From Aphis gossypii (Eukaryota > Arthropoda > Insecta > Hemiptera > Aphididae), in assembly GCF_020184175.1 (NCBI RefSeq), contig NC_065531.1, positions 73,626,604 through 73,690,603 of the forward strand: DNA of 64,000 bases, given 5' to 3'. The position numbers were made by a program, and so were the translations under genes. Below, piece by piece: positions 47,711 through 62,700 of the stretch. Under the pieces are notes generated by a model. That model saw only the letters and a list, made by a program, of their open reading frames with translations. It did no database searches and was not told the DNA's origin. The stretch's first letter is position 1, and each line of letters starts with the position of its first letter.

Positions 47711-50700
47711 GTAATTAAATCACTATTATTTATTTATTTTTTTTATTAAATACTAAGTTTAAAATAATTTGGGCTATCAATTATTAGTCTTAGAATGTAT
47801 AAAAAATAATGTTCTCATAAATTCATCCTCAATAAGTTTAAATAGGTAATACAATATTTAATTATATTATATAATATTATATAATACAAATTCATTTATA
47901 TGCATATTTATCCCATTTTTACATAAGCTGTGATCACTTAATTATTTAGGACTTAGGTTGTTACTTAACTGAATAAAATAAGTACAAACGTGTATATATT
48001 TAAGAGTATGTCACATCTGTTTGTGTTGTCTTTATATTACAAACATTAAATTTGAGTTCATCAGAATACATTTTGTGTTGTTATCTTAAATTTTAGAGTG
48101 AATTGATCTATTATCGAACCTAAAGGTATGAAAACTCATCATTAAAGTAATTAGGAATATAACTGTTTACATTTTCTTACTCACAGAGTTGGTTTTATAA
48201 TTTTAATGGCAATACAGTGAAACTTTTTAAAATAATTTTTAAGTAATTAAAAATTAAATAGAATTAGTTTTAAATTTTGTATACATTTAGGAATGGAAAT
48301 TTAACAAGCTTGAATGTAATATGTGCTTATGAATTTTATAATTACATCATGTAAATTTTAAAGTGCAATACTTCATCATTTTTACATAATAAGATTTTAG
48401 TATTTTAACTAATCAAGAAATTAGTGGTTTTAAAATAATAGTTGATTTATCAATATTATTTTTATCTTTTTTTTTGGACATTAATTAGAGCTAGAAAAAT
48501 AAAAGTATTCTTAACTATAGGTTAGAAATCGAATGTATTTGTTATTTTTATTCACTTTTTCATAAATTTGCATGGTAGTTATCCATACCATCTGAAAAAA
48601 GTGTGTCAAAAAATTGATAAATTTATGTGAGGTTTTTAAAATTTTTAATTTGTTCTATCTTGAGTAGATTGAGACTAGTATTTTATAACAGGAAATTCTT
48701 TTATTATACCAGCATAAATGTTATTTAGCTGGATATATTTTATCTAACCGTCACAGTTGGCATAGCAATCAAACAACAACATCGGTATTTAGTTATTTCA
48801 ATTAATCGTTATTCGATTTTATCGATAATTTTTATTAACTATTTCGCGTTACAGTTTCAACCACCAAAAACATATTATGTGATTCAATGTTTTTCTATAT
48901 TGCGGAGAATGTATCAGTTTTTTTTTATGAGCTTATGTTTATTAGTTTTTACTGTCGTAATTTTTTTTATATATTTAAAGATTCCACTGTAATTAAAAAT
49001 ATTGTGTTTTATTTCAAGTAAATTAAATTTTTTCTAGTTAGGTATTTCTATTACTTTTTTTTTAACAACAATTTCATATAAAAACAGTACTGAGAAAAAA
49101 TAATGATATACTTGTTAAGTGTATCTCCAGTGAACGGTTTTTTTTTTGTTCATGTAAAAGACTCTTCACTATATGGTTTTTTCTGTTTCTTCATGTATGA
49201 AAGTATGAAACCACGTAATAATTTACATTGTATAGTTTTCTTACAGAGAACATTTTGTTTTTGGAAAACTGAATTAAAGTTTTAATGCAACTTTTAAAAT
49301 CGTTTTAAATATCAATTAATTGGATTCATTTTTTTAAATTGTTTGTATTTAAACATTTTTTCTTTAACAGTTTAAGTTAATTTTATTATAATTAAAAAAA
49401 TATTTATTTCAGGGTCTAGACATTTTTTTGACTTAATGTCTTTATTTTCTATGTACAATGACATTTTCAAAATATTTAGACTAATTTTATATTATTTATA
49501 TCACGGACTTATTTATACAGTTTTTCTATACGTTATAGTATTGATTTAAGTTAATAACGATAATATTTTGTATATTATTATAACAAATTATCGTACAAAT
49601 AATTGGAACTTGTGAAAAATATTTTCAGACATCTGTTTTAATACCAGGTTGCATAAAAATTGATTAATTTAATGGACAAATTATGGGCAACTAAATCACA
49701 TTTAAAGGATCATTAACTCACTATAAATTCATTAAATATTTAGTGATTAATTATACAAATCGGTACTACAGTACTTAGTATACATAAATTATAAACTATC
49801 CTTAGAAAATACGTACAGAGACTGACACATCGTCTCTGCTCAGAATCATTGCTTGTAACTTCCTCGATGACCATGTTACACTCGAAACTGTACTATATAC
49901 AGTTGACTTTCTCGGGTTATTTTTTATTATTTGTACGTAATTAATTTAATTTTCTTGGATTTTGATATTTCATTTTTTTGTCTTGCGGTTATGTCTTAGT
50001 CTGTATGCAATAACGATAAAATAATAAAATAAACAATACATTTTGTTAAATTTTGATAAAATAGTCAATAGACTAAATTAATTATAATTTTTAATTTATC
50101 GAAGAGAAGATAATTCCAAAATAATTAGATCGATTTTCTTATTCAACCCATGTTACTTTTGTTATTTTTATTTATAGGTATATAAAATGTTTTAATGTAA
50201 TATTCCATAAAAGAAATCATTATACATGTTTTACTTTAGGAGGGAGGTTAAATTCCTACCCCCATTCTATAAACAATAATCTATGTATGTACCTATAGTT
50301 AGTAGTTATTGATGTGTGGTAAATTTAAAGTTAATTTGACAGCAATGCATTTAGACTAGTGGATATTAAATTATTTTATGTTTATTAAAAATTTAACGTT
50401 AGACCAATTATTGTAATTACGAGTTTATTATAATAGCTGTAAAACTGCATTATAAACGTAAAAATTGATCAAATTGCATAAAAAGTGTTTAGATTAAATA
50501 ATTCACTTGAATTTAAAATGAAACAAACGTAGCTTACTAAGAAATAAAATAACTGAGAAGCAAAAAAAAAAACATATATATGCTAATTTTACAATATTCA
50601 TGTCTAGAGTCGTGCATAATGAAAATAATCCCTAAAAGGTTTATCTAATATATGTGTCAGTATTAATAAAATCTAGATAAGCATAATATATTCAGCATTA

Positions 50701-50954
50701 TAATTAATTTAAAATGTTTGGAAGCCATTATACTCGTATAATGACAAAATAACCAATAATTATTATAGTAAATTGTCACCTAATATATTTTGTTTGGAAT
50801 TGTTTTAATGTTTGAAAAATATTTCATAACACTATTTATAGGATACAGTGCTTGGGCGTGTTAAAAAAGGATATTTGATAAAAAAAATAATCAACTGTGT
50901 TAAACTAAATAGAATTATGCTTAAGACAAATAAGTGTCGTATATATAAATACTT

Positions 50955-51020
50955 TTAGTATTTTGATTCTGAGTATGAATATAATATTGATTTTACAATA
51001 ATCTATTTTTTTTATGTAGG
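50955..51020 (+). repeat. dispersed repeat, shared with 52600-52690
   Basis: Gattct, then attgattttacaata, then a T run and aaaatgcttc-at-tt occur in the same order at 52600-52690. The attgattttacaat core also resembles the ggttttacaatga part of the 7231/45415 repeat. Confidence 0.4.
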
Positions 51021-52164
51021 TGTACATAATAAGTTTTCGATAAAATGCTTCGATTTTCAACTTTAAGGATAGTTTTGAATATAAATCTAGTTTGTATTTT
51101 AAATAGATTAAAATTGAAAATCTCAGTATTTCTTTTAAACCAAGAAAAACAAACAAAAATTAAGAAAAATCACAAATTTTTGTGCTAAACTAGATTATGA
51201 ATTAATTGATTCCTTTATTTTGTTAGGTATAATTTAACGAATAACTATAGAAACTATATTCTCACCAAGTATTTGTATTATCTATGTATGGTATAATTTT
51301 CAAAATATTAAGACTTTTTGTGAAGTATTTCTATTGATTTTTTTATAAATTTCAATATAATATTTATGAATAGGTAAATAATGTTAGAAAATTAAATGCA
51401 AGGTTTTTTCTAATATAAGTAGTTCATTTCCAAAATAAAAAATATTGAACAATTTTAGTTACAATATCTTTTTAAACGCATTTTAAGTTGGAATTTAGAC
51501 TAATTCATTAATATTGCTTTAAATTGTAAACTATTTTGTAGTTAAAAGTTCATAAAAATGTATCATTTTACTTTTAAGATTTGAAAATTTAATATATAAC
51601 ATTTCTTGTGAGTATAGTTCATATTGGAATCAAAAAATCTAAAATGAATGCATAAAATATTATTTTTATAGACATTTAATTTTAAATATAGACATTCCTT
51701 ATTTAAACAATAAATATCGTTAATTATATTTTTATAATTTAAATATATTTGTTAGAACTTAAAACTTTTACGTACATTAAATTATTATGAATTTTACAAT
51801 ATACGCAGTGATATTTTGATTCATTTTAAGATATTATCTATTTATACAATGAATCTACTTTTACTCTCTTAAGGTACTTACAAAAAGGTGTTATTCAATT
51901 TTGAGTTGTTTATTTGATGTAATATTTTATAAATATATAGGTATTATTATAATAAATAAATACTAGTAGTATAATAAATGTAAAATTTTCGAAAAATATT
52001 TTATAAACCTTTCTACTCTAATGCTAAACAAAAAAAAAAAATAATAATTTTAATAGCTATCATATCAAAAAAATATATGAAATATATTTGAAAATATAGA
52101 CCAACGACCAACCGTTTTTCCTCAAAATCATTTTTTATTTACAAATGATATAATAATATATCAG

Positions 52165-52255
52165 ATATATCATTGAATTCAAATCTAATACACCCATAAT
52201 AGTGACCCACTCTATACATAATGTACAGCAGAACGGTAACCCACTTGACTCTTTT
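52165..52255 (+). repeat. dispersed repeat family, member
   Basis: Tcattgaattcaaatct, acacccataatagtgaccca, tgtacagcagaacgg and acccacttgac match the members at 2615, 19795 and 21090. This is the most complete copy in the window. Confidence 0.7.
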
Positions 52256-53039
52256 TTAAATTAAAAATTTCAAGTTCATATTTTTTATATTTAAAAATGT
52301 TTCATTACATTTTAATACACAACATAATATTATATTTTACTATTTTATTATTGTATTCAGCCATCAATAATAAAAATGTAACTGTAACCAAATATTTGGT
52401 CGTTACGGTAGTAATTATGATAGTTTTTGCGGAATTCAAATTTCGGCTACAATTACCATGTACGAGTATATGTGTGTATATTTTTTTTCTTAGAAAAGAT
52501 CACGTTATATGTGATTTAATTTTCTGTAATTAAACTATTTATACTTTAGAAGCTAATATACTTTATTCGTTTATTTGACACTAAAAAAAAAAAAACACTT
52601 AAGATTCTTAACGTAGCAATAGATGTATTGATTTTACAATATTTTTTTTGTTTGTTGAAAAAATGCTTCAATATTTAGGATATAGTCTTTTGTAACAAAT
52701 TACATATATTGTGTACCTACTTGTTTTAGAAAGGTAGAGAGGTCAAACAGAAAATAATTCTAGTAGTTACCTATCTATTTTGATATTTCTGTTTAATGTA
52801 ATATAAAATTATATCTAATTTATATAAATTGATGGATAAGTTGTAAATTCTTAATCTCCAATCATCATTGTCAGAGAAAAATCTTTACTATGCCGAGTGT
52901 AGCAAATTGTAGATCGCGGTATGGCCGACAAAGTTTTTTCTGAATTGTGTTACGTATTTGTATATAAACGATCAAAGATATTAAGGGTACGGGTTTTATA
53001 AATCGGCCAATCAGAAGCCGTATAGTGTTGTCCTCGTGT

Positions 53040-54040
53040 CGATTTTTTTTATGTTAATATGTATTATACATATACGTCAAAGGGATAGTAATGCGGTGGT
53101 GTGTGTGTCAACGGCGGTGGTTGTATATTATAGTGGTTAGCATGTTTACAGAGTTTAGAGCGCGCAGTGGGAAAGTCCTTGTCCTCGACGAGCGCGCCGA
53201 TTGCTGAAGATCTCAGTCACGCTGTCGTATCCTATCGGTTCGCATGACGCGCTCGTCTCGTGGAATTCTGATTTTTCCGTTATAATTAATAAGTAATAAC
53301 AATACGAACAAAATATAATAAAACGTGCCAATAACTATGAATATCATATGCGGTAGCCTCACTCAGCCGATATCACCGTGTTTTTATCTAATCAATTTTC
53401 GCAAACAATAGTCTTGACTCGTATGACCGACAAAATCATATAATATTGTGTTAGCTCACTAAGTAGGTATATATTCCATCCTCTTCAATCATGAACTACC
53501 GTCACTGGGTATCGTATAGAACCGATAACAATAATTATACAATATCGCGTAGGTATGTTGGGTGGTGCGAGAAGAGATGATTTTTTTCCTTGTCGTGTTT
53601 TACTATGGGGTCGTCTCATCGCGTATCAAGTACACCCTTTCGTATTGTAAAATATTAATATATACATAGTATAATCATCGTATGCATACGAAGTGTTCGC
53701 GCTGTCAATTCGGAATTCCGATTCGCACCGGATTTGTGTGTCATCGCCGTAAATCGTATTATAATAATTATTTTTATTTATATTATTATTAAGTGTAGTA
53801 CGGTCAAGGTTGTTGTTATTGTTGTCGCCGCCGCATTTTGTATATGTACGTAACGATCACACGACTTTCGGCCCGTGTTTGTACCCTGACGACGACGACA
53901 ACACTTCAAACATGATGGATTGGGGTATACGACGTAAGGAAAATGACTGCAATGCGTCGACAAGACAGCCACGTTTGCGCGTGCTTCCGTTTTGTCGTCA
54001 TACGTTTATGATACAAATATACAGGGTAATCTATTTAAAT
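53040..54040 (+). promoter_or_regulatory. GC-rich island, possible internal canoe promoter
   Basis: About 1 kb of CpG-rich DNA in the last visible canoe intron, similar in character to the 22.4-24.1 kb promoter. It has GC-rich clusters at 53150-53270, 53690-53760 and 53820-53990. An ATG in good context (aaacATGATG) at 53912 begins a short frame with a strong donor GAC|GTAAGG at 53934, described separately. It is read as an internal promoter, from composition and splice sites only. Confidence 0.4.
53912..53933 (+). CDS. possible alternative first coding exon of canoe
   Basis: ATG ATG GAT TGG GGT ATA CGA C, then GTAAGG. The exon would end one base into a codon. Canoe exon 7 also ends one base into a codon, so this start could splice in frame to the same unseen exon 8. 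The product would lack both Ras-associating domains. If the GTAAGG donor is not used, the frame runs on to a later donor (54026) in phase 0, which would not fit. Speculative. Confidence 0.25.
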
Positions 54041-56675
54041 GGTTACATTGATTTTTCTAAGTAAAATTTATATTTTTTTGATCCAATGTTTATCTCTATA
54101 TTTTTACAAAAAAAAAAAAATAATTTTCACTTTTTTAATTTTATTTAAACAACATTTTTATTTTAACATTTTATTTAAATATATTGTTTGATTTACAAAT
54201 ATCAAATTTTGAAAACGGGGTTTTATTAATAAACATTTATAGTTCAGACGAATGGAGTAAAATGGTAAATCGTATCGTGGCAGTGCAGGTTCACTACGTT
54301 GTTAAAAAACGGTTTGATATTTTATACTGATACATGAACATGTGTAAATGATATTCTGCAGCTTCTCATTATGAAATATAAATTGAAACTTATAAGCAAT
54401 TATTAAAATAATATAGTATAAAATAAGATTTTTTTGTAAAAATGTAATGTAATTTTAAATATTTAAAACCATATAAAATTATTTCTTTTTAATAGTAATA
54501 ATTAACTGAAAATTAACGTATTCATTTAAATAGATCACTCCGTATACAATGTACATTTAAGTTTAATATGTCATATAAATAATATATAATAATATTATGA
54601 GTTATGGCACTGTTGCGTTTTAGTTCATTTTCCAAATCAATTTGTCTCTAGAATATTATAATATGTATGCTAGGGTTATATTTAGAAAAGTATATTTTAC
54701 GTTTATTTACACACGCCTTAGTTTTCATGTTGTTTTCTTACTAATACTATAGGTACAGTGTATAGTTTTTGGGTCGCTGTTCGTTTGTGAGTCGTCGCGT
54801 AGCTTGAAAAGTATACACAAATGTTCAAGACGTCGATAAAGTAGTGTGTATGTTACTTATTTTTGTTTTACGTCTTCCGATTTTTTTTCCGTACACATGG
54901 CTTGTTTTTTTTTATAGATACGATTGTGGTTTTGTTGTATAAACGGCCAACGGCCGATATTAACCGCGTGCCTCTGTTGTATAGAAAAACGCGAGTGTTA
55001 GCATAATCGGCATTTGCTGTCTATTATATTTTCGGTTTATTATTTATGTAGATATATCTATATTTACTATTAAATTTCCTTCTGAATTCTTTTTTTTTTT
55101 AGATTTTTGTATGTGATTTTTATCACTCAAATTGATCGTTATTTGATACGTAAATTGTATTTTTTTTGATACACAAAGCACAACTTAAGACTAAACACAT
55201 TGGTTAGATCACAAAATTTAATGTTCAACAATAAAAATAACCAATTAACCAAAAAACACTCCTTCAGATTGAAATAATACTTTATTTGCAAACCACTGTA
55301 ATCTGGTTGTTTTTTATTGTTGTACCATTAAACAGTATAAACGACTAGTCTACAAAATATTATTATTCTTTAAATGATAATATTATATAATTGATTTTCA
55401 TTTTAATTAAACTAAATTAATCGAAAAGTATGACTTTTGTTTAAAACGTATATAAGGTAGATATTATAAAAACATATAATAATTGAACTATATGATACCT
55501 ACTTCATAACATTTTGAATTTTATAATATAATTTAGAGTGTTTACTTTAAAAGGTGCATAGATATTTTTCTTCGGTGTATTAGTTCTACTATGTACATTT
55601 AGATTCTTTTTTAGACCTCTGTAATTGGTGGTTAAAGTACTCAATTATTTAACGGCGTAGAAACCTATTTTAAAGTTAATCGAATTATATAAACATGTAA
55701 GCTATTATCTATGATAAAAAAGAAATTCTTTAAACGCACTTTTAATTAGACAATCTATTTCACATTTGACAAAATTAGAATGATTATTTTTTCTTTACTT
55801 ATATTAATATATTATTTATAGTACTACACATATATTAAATTTGATTAATAAAGATATTATTTATTTTGAATTAGAAGAAGTTAATGATATTAATATTGTT
55901 CTAGTAGCTTCTAATACCTGTCTATTTTCTATCTATTCTATTGACGTTTTAATATTTACTTAAAACCATTTATATACAAATGGTTAATGAAGTGTAATAG
56001 TTTCGGCTCTCACACTTTAAGTTTTCTATGTAAATATATAGGTAAGTACAACTTAAATATTTGGACGTTTGTGAGTTATAACACAATCATTATTATTTGT
56101 TATAAACTTTAATTTTATTAGTTACTATTAAATTTTAGTACCATAGGATAAGTAATAAAAATTAAAATGGTTCATATTATTCCAAATTTTTTTTGTTCTT
56201 TTATATAAGCCTAAATCACTTATTTAATGGAAATCTTCTTTTAATAAAATCAACATGTATATTTTTTTTTTACCATTGGTTCAGTACAGTAATAGATTCA
56301 ACAGTTCTTTAGTTAAAAAATGTCAACGGAGCTATATTTTTTCATTAATTTTTTGTGAAATTTCAATGGACGGTGTATGTACATTTTCTTATCCTTATAG
56401 AGTTTGGACCTTTATAGATGAATGAATTATGTGCCGCATGTTTGTTTATGTTTCGATATTTTACTCTACGAAATTTGTAATATTCTATTTTTTTGCAATC
56501 AGTTTGGTATTTTACGCTCTTTATTAAATGGATTTATTGTGATTCTTTTAATGCTTATCTGATTTAAAATGTTTTCTTATATTAACAATCATTTGATTTG
56601 ACTTATTTATGTACTTATATTATTAAAGATAATATTTTTTCATGTATATTTCCTGTTACTTTAATGGATTTATAA

Positions 56676-56786
56676 TGCGCACGTCACTTGGGTCATTTTA
56701 AGGTCATGAAGGAGAAACAGCTTTATATTAATGAGAGTAAAAATGTGTTCCTACATTTTTTTGCTGGTCAAAGAGGTAATCCCTAA
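56676..56786 (+). other. short coding-like frame, unrecognised
   Basis: 36 codons between stops (GHFKVMKEKQLYINESKN, FLHFFAGQRG). It has an acceptor-like ttttaag at 56702 and a donor-like AGAG|GTAATC at 56776. It does not match canoe. It may be a transposon fragment or chance. Confidence 0.2.
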
Positions 56787-59700
56787 AGTAGATTAATATC
56801 TTCAGTTTTTATTCACGTATTTATATTCAGTTACGTTAAGTAATTTATTTTGTTTCGGTTTTATATGTTTATGATTATGATGTTATTAGACGACTAATGT
56901 TAAGGGTTTATAAATTCTGAGTAGGTAGATTAAGTAGATTAAAATTAGTGATTATTACTTATAACTCACCATTGATTTTGTTATTATAAATTTAATAATG
57001 GATTTTTAATGTTGAATACTTTTATACCAAGTGCATACAAAAAAATGTAGGTCATCAATATTAAGTTTTAAAAATTAAATATTAATAGTAATAGTCTGGT
57101 TAAGGTTTAATGGTAATTAAGTAAAAATACTATTTTGTAGGTATTGTTATTGCAATATTTATAGTGTATGCACGTATAAAGGTTGATTAAGGTTTAATAA
57201 TCATGGTATAAAGACAAAAAGAATCAAATAAGATAAGATAATATCTTATTATCTTTGATAATAAGATTTTATTTACACACTTATATTAATTAAAATTTTC
57301 ACGAGAATTATTATATGATTGAAAATAAATTTGAATAAATTATATAAATAAGATTGATTTAGAAGTATTTAATTATATATTAAGTTGTTTTTTTATCACA
57401 TAAATTTTTAAATTCCCACCTACTGCAAACACCTATAATTTAATAAAGTATAAAATGCTTTTAACTGAGATATATGATAATAATTGCAGTGCCGTCTTGT
57501 GATAGTTATTATTACTAAATAAATGTAGGTAGTTTATTTTTTAACCGTTAGATAGCATACCAAGTTATAAAACAACTACTTAGTAATACACATTTACTAT
57601 CAAAAAATCCATTTTTCGGGTAAAATTTTTTTTCTAAAATGGTTTAAATAAAATATATTTTACGATCTAATTGTTTTACATTCACCTGTGAGTTCTCTAA
57701 TTCTAAAATATTTTTTGAAAGCTAAAGGTGCATATTTTTTCTATTAAATACTTATTTAATTTTCAATTTTTTTTTTTTTTTGTAGTATTTAATAACTAAT
57801 TTAATATACCGATTAAAATTATTGATTGAGTGTAATTTGAAACTTTATTTTAAATTTGTATGATTAAAAATCCAAATTATCCAAGGTATCTAATTATGTT
57901 TAAATTTCGTAATTTTTGTAAATCAGCCGTATTATTTGTTATAATATTTTAATTACTTTTAATTAAATATATATATATAAATAAAAAACATCAAGTATAT
58001 TAATATCAAATAATAAAAATACAATTTTTTTTTTTGCAGAAGGTAACCAATTCGCTAAATGATAAAAATAAAAAATTGAGTAAGATTTTGTAATTTATTT
58101 ACAAATATGACATTGTTTTCTTCGATGATTGGTTATTATTTATTAATATACTAGTACATCTACATAACAGTATCGTTTAATTTTTGATTATTTGTTAGAT
58201 CCTATAGGTATCATATATTAATTGAGATCCATATTAAATTATTTATCATATTTTTTATTACTTAAGAGGCTAAAATAAATAATTTTGATGAATAATATTT
58301 TTACGGTTATCGCTTAATTAAATTATACAAGAGATTCATTATAAAAAATTTTATTTGTAAAAACTGTAGTTTTTAATTATTTTTAACTAAAATTAAAATT
58401 TCTAGCTTAGGTATAAACTTCAAATCACCTGAGTCACATAATTTTTATTACCAGTATGAACACGGCGTGTTGTATAGGCATTATTGGTACGTTTCAGTGT
58501 TGGCGTAGTTGCGTGTTTAAAACTTCCATATCGTATTATTTCATAATCATTTATCGTATTATTATAATATGTATGACGAAATCAATTGGCTAAATGTATA
58601 GTTTTATGCTATGTAAATGATATAATGTATAACAGTTTGTTTTTTAGTTATGTTGATTATAAACAATGCAATGTATAATAATATACTACCTACGTAATTT
58701 TCCGGCTTATGATTAATGGGGATTGATGACAGTTATGAATATCCCAATGTGTATACTGTATATACTATGTATTGTCTCTTGATGTTGATGAATAGTACTT
58801 TTTTAAACGCAGTAATTGTTGTCTATTGTCAACAGTGTTTTAAAATATGAAAATTAAATACATGGATAAATTACAATTTTTTTCAAAAATGAATTGTTTT
58901 TGAGATAGGTAATATAATTATAATAATTTTATCTGAAAAAAATAACCAATAAATAAAATCACAATTAAAATAAATTATAATGTTAATTAAGATGTAGTTT
59001 TTTTCATATTGGAGGGACTTAAATATGTAGTTATAGAAATGGACCGTCGTTATATAAAAGTTGATTAAGAATATTTTTAAAACGTATTTGTGTTCACATA
59101 AAAATTTAAATTTCTAATCTTGTAGAGATAAGCTTTTTAATCAAAATGAAGACCTTATTGGTCTAATTATTTATACATTTATATAAATTATTATTTATAC
59201 AAAAATATAAAATTTTTACATTTGGTATTGAAGAGTTGGCATCCCAATAATTAATGTATTTTTCTATGAAGCCTTATATAGGTTTCTGATGACCTAAATC
59301 TTATATTTTTTTTAGTGGAGCCACTTATTCACTCGCTTTTTCAATATATTATTTTATTGCTGTATGGCTTAGAGATAAAACATATAAAATATATAACTAT
59401 AGCTTAGAGATGAACAAAATTACGTTATTTCACGTAAAATTGTATATTAGTACCTACCAAATGTTATATAGATTTATCGAAAATATGTTTGAGTTCTATA
59501 TATGCTAGTTAAAAGTTATATAAATATTTAAATGTTTGTGGAATAAAAATGGATAATATTAATTTACTGTAATTGAGAATAATTAGTTATTATAGTTATA
59601 CCTATATGCATTAACTACTTATGTATTCAATTAATATCGTTTATTTTTATTTATAATTATATAAAATATTATTTACAAACGTGCCTTATACATTTCAATG

Positions 59701-62700
59701 TAATATATTTTTTTTTGGCTAATGAATAGGTAGTTTTGATAATTTAATTTAAAATGTAAATTGAACCTCCAACATCTTCCTAATATTGTAAGGGTATAGG
59801 GGTTTTGTTTTCTGGGAAATTAATTATATTACGTACCATCTGTGTTGAATTGTCAATAATAACTTAATACAAGGTTAAAACTTAATACATTTATTATGTA
59901 GATATAAAAGAGAAATATAAAATTTTTATATACTCTTTTAACTTAAATTATTTATTTTTGTAGGTATATTATTATAAATTGACTGAAAAAAATATAAGCA
60001 GATTCTATATAGATTATAATAATATGTACACATTAATTTTTTTTTTTTTTTGGTATAGTAAAAATATATAATGATTTTCAGTGAATGAATAAAGTACTAA
60101 TACAATCTAATGTATTTTTTAACTTAACTAATTTCCGTGTAAACCTAATGACTCAAATGTGAAATCATTTCATGATGTGGTTTCTCTTATATAATACGGC
60201 TCTGAATCTAACATCAGACGTGTTGTTATAAGTGTCCATTAAATTGATTGCATCATTAAAAAACATGATTTATCAGGTACTTATATATTTTTAAAGTTAA
60301 TAGTTTTTAATTTTTAATTTTTAATTCCTATTCTTATTTTTACTTTTTTGTTTAGTTACATACAAATTTATATTAACATAATACACACTTATATAAGAAT
60401 ACTTTGGTTTTTACGATGATGTTTGGCAGATTCTTTTATTGATTCAAAATAAATTAAGGGGTTGCCTTTTTTCATTAGATACGTAAAAAAACAATAACAT
60501 AAATATTAAATACAGTATTTATGTATTATATATATTTGAATGGCACATGTATTATACTCGTAATTTAGTTACAAAAGCAGATTACAATGATACTTAGCCA
60601 AGATAGTGTGGTCGACACGCGAAGGCCGTTTGAAAATTGATAATCAAATTAAAAATCGCCCGTTTGAATTATTCGAAGTAGTCCATATAATTTATTTACG
60701 AGGTTCAAAACGCTGAAATCGATAAAACATAAAAGTGACATTGTTTTGAAGTTTTTAGGATATAATTATAGTGTCAATATAATGGAATCATTTAATGACG
60801 AATTCATCTAATGTTCTAAGTTTAATTATGTTATATTTCTATGAAGATTATATATAGGTAAATGTTATAGCTATCTACTGAGCCATTAATTTAATATAAT
60901 TTTTAGAATTTGATTGATTTATTTACTTATTATAAATTACAATATACTTAGCGAAACATTAATATGACGAGCAAGGGTAGGTTTTATATGCAATAAAATG
61001 GTAGTCTATGCATTTTATTTTTAAAAACCTTCATTTTTTGTTTTTATACTATTATAAATGTTAAACTAATAATTGTCACCCATTAATTTTAAAATATTAT
61101 TGTCTACACGGCGAACACTGGTCGTAATAAGGATTAGTAAATTAATTTTTTAAGAACCATAGTTGGATAGTTGTTCACTCGAAACAGCCAGCCATATTAG
61201 TCTATAAATTGTATTGTGTACGATAAATAAAATAATAATTACAGAACTTCATAAAATAAATACGATCTCATATTAGTTTTCATGTTAACACTTAAAAACT
61301 TAAGTATGAAATTATGTATGTATTTCAAATACATAGAAATGTACATGAATACATGTATAGCATATTTAAAAATATTCAAATAAAAATTGTTCTATTCAAT
61401 TAATTAAATTTAGTATGAGTTAAATCATCGACGTCATCCATCAACTAATGTATTTGAACTAAAGGAATTAAATTCTAGCTTTAGTACTAATTAATATTGA
61501 TTTATGTTTACATTTCAAATGATTTTTCAACAAATATTTATAAGAAATAATAATAAAAACAAAATGTATATTTTGAATTTGTGATAAATGATCATATTTA
61601 TATTTATTTTCGTGTTAATTTCGTAATTCCTATATTACAATTATTGTTACTTATGATTTCAATTCTACATTCTTATACAATATACCTACTTATGTTAAAT
61701 ATGATCGTTTATTTGAGCGTTAATAGTTTTATACATAATTTATTTAAAAAAATTATTTTATTGTTGTTTAAGTAAGATATTGATTTAACCATGTAGCGTA
61801 TTAAAACATACAAATTTAATATTGATATTTAATTTATTTATTACAGAAATAATGTATTTAAAATGTAAAATGTTTAAATTATTTCCATTTTAATAATTGG
61901 ACCACATTTAAATTCCATTTTGGTTAGATCTCATAGTGTTATTTTTTTTTGTGAAGATAGCGCCACCGCTTTTAAGGGTCTCTCGTATACAATTTTGATG
62001 GGCAACTCGCCAATCCACCAGTCATACTTAATATATTGGGCGTTCCAGCATAACGCTACCCGTGTGTTAACTTTAAATCGTGTTTTATAAATTTTATTTA
62101 GTTTTTATTAAAATAATTAATTAATTTTTTATTTTAAATATGATTGGTCTTTGGTCATATACAAATTTCCGCCTACGAAATAAGGAATGTGAAGTGCTCT
62201 TAGGTGGTATAGTATTTTTTTAAATTTTAAAAGCTTAATAGTTTTATTGAATCGTGATTATGTATGTATATTTTTATACTTAATTTTCTATTTTCAATTC
62301 AAAAGAATTAAAAGAAAATGGTATTCGTATCATTATAACATTTAAATCATATATATGCATAATATAACTATTATTGTTAAGAAAAAATAAACATGCTAGT
62401 GGTATGGCATTTAATTTATAGAATTGTGTATCGTTTGTCAATAAAACTTAACTTTTAAAAGAAATACATTTGTTGTAATAAATATATAATAAGTTAAGTT
62501 ATAAATACTTTAAATGTAACTTTATATTAAATTATGAAATAATTTATTTAGGTATTTTCTCATTATCAATTGATTAATTTTCATCGATCTTATTAAAAAG
62601 AGTAATCAGGATAGTTACGTAAGGTAAAACACTAATGCACTGACAGCGTTTTTTGTTAAGTTATGCAAAGTTTAATACTTTTAAATCTTAAAAGGCCAGT

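Noticed and set aside
57219..57270. Palindromic aataagataagataatatcttattatc
   Set aside because: It pairs well, but it is built from a simple gata/tatc pattern and can be explained by low complexity.
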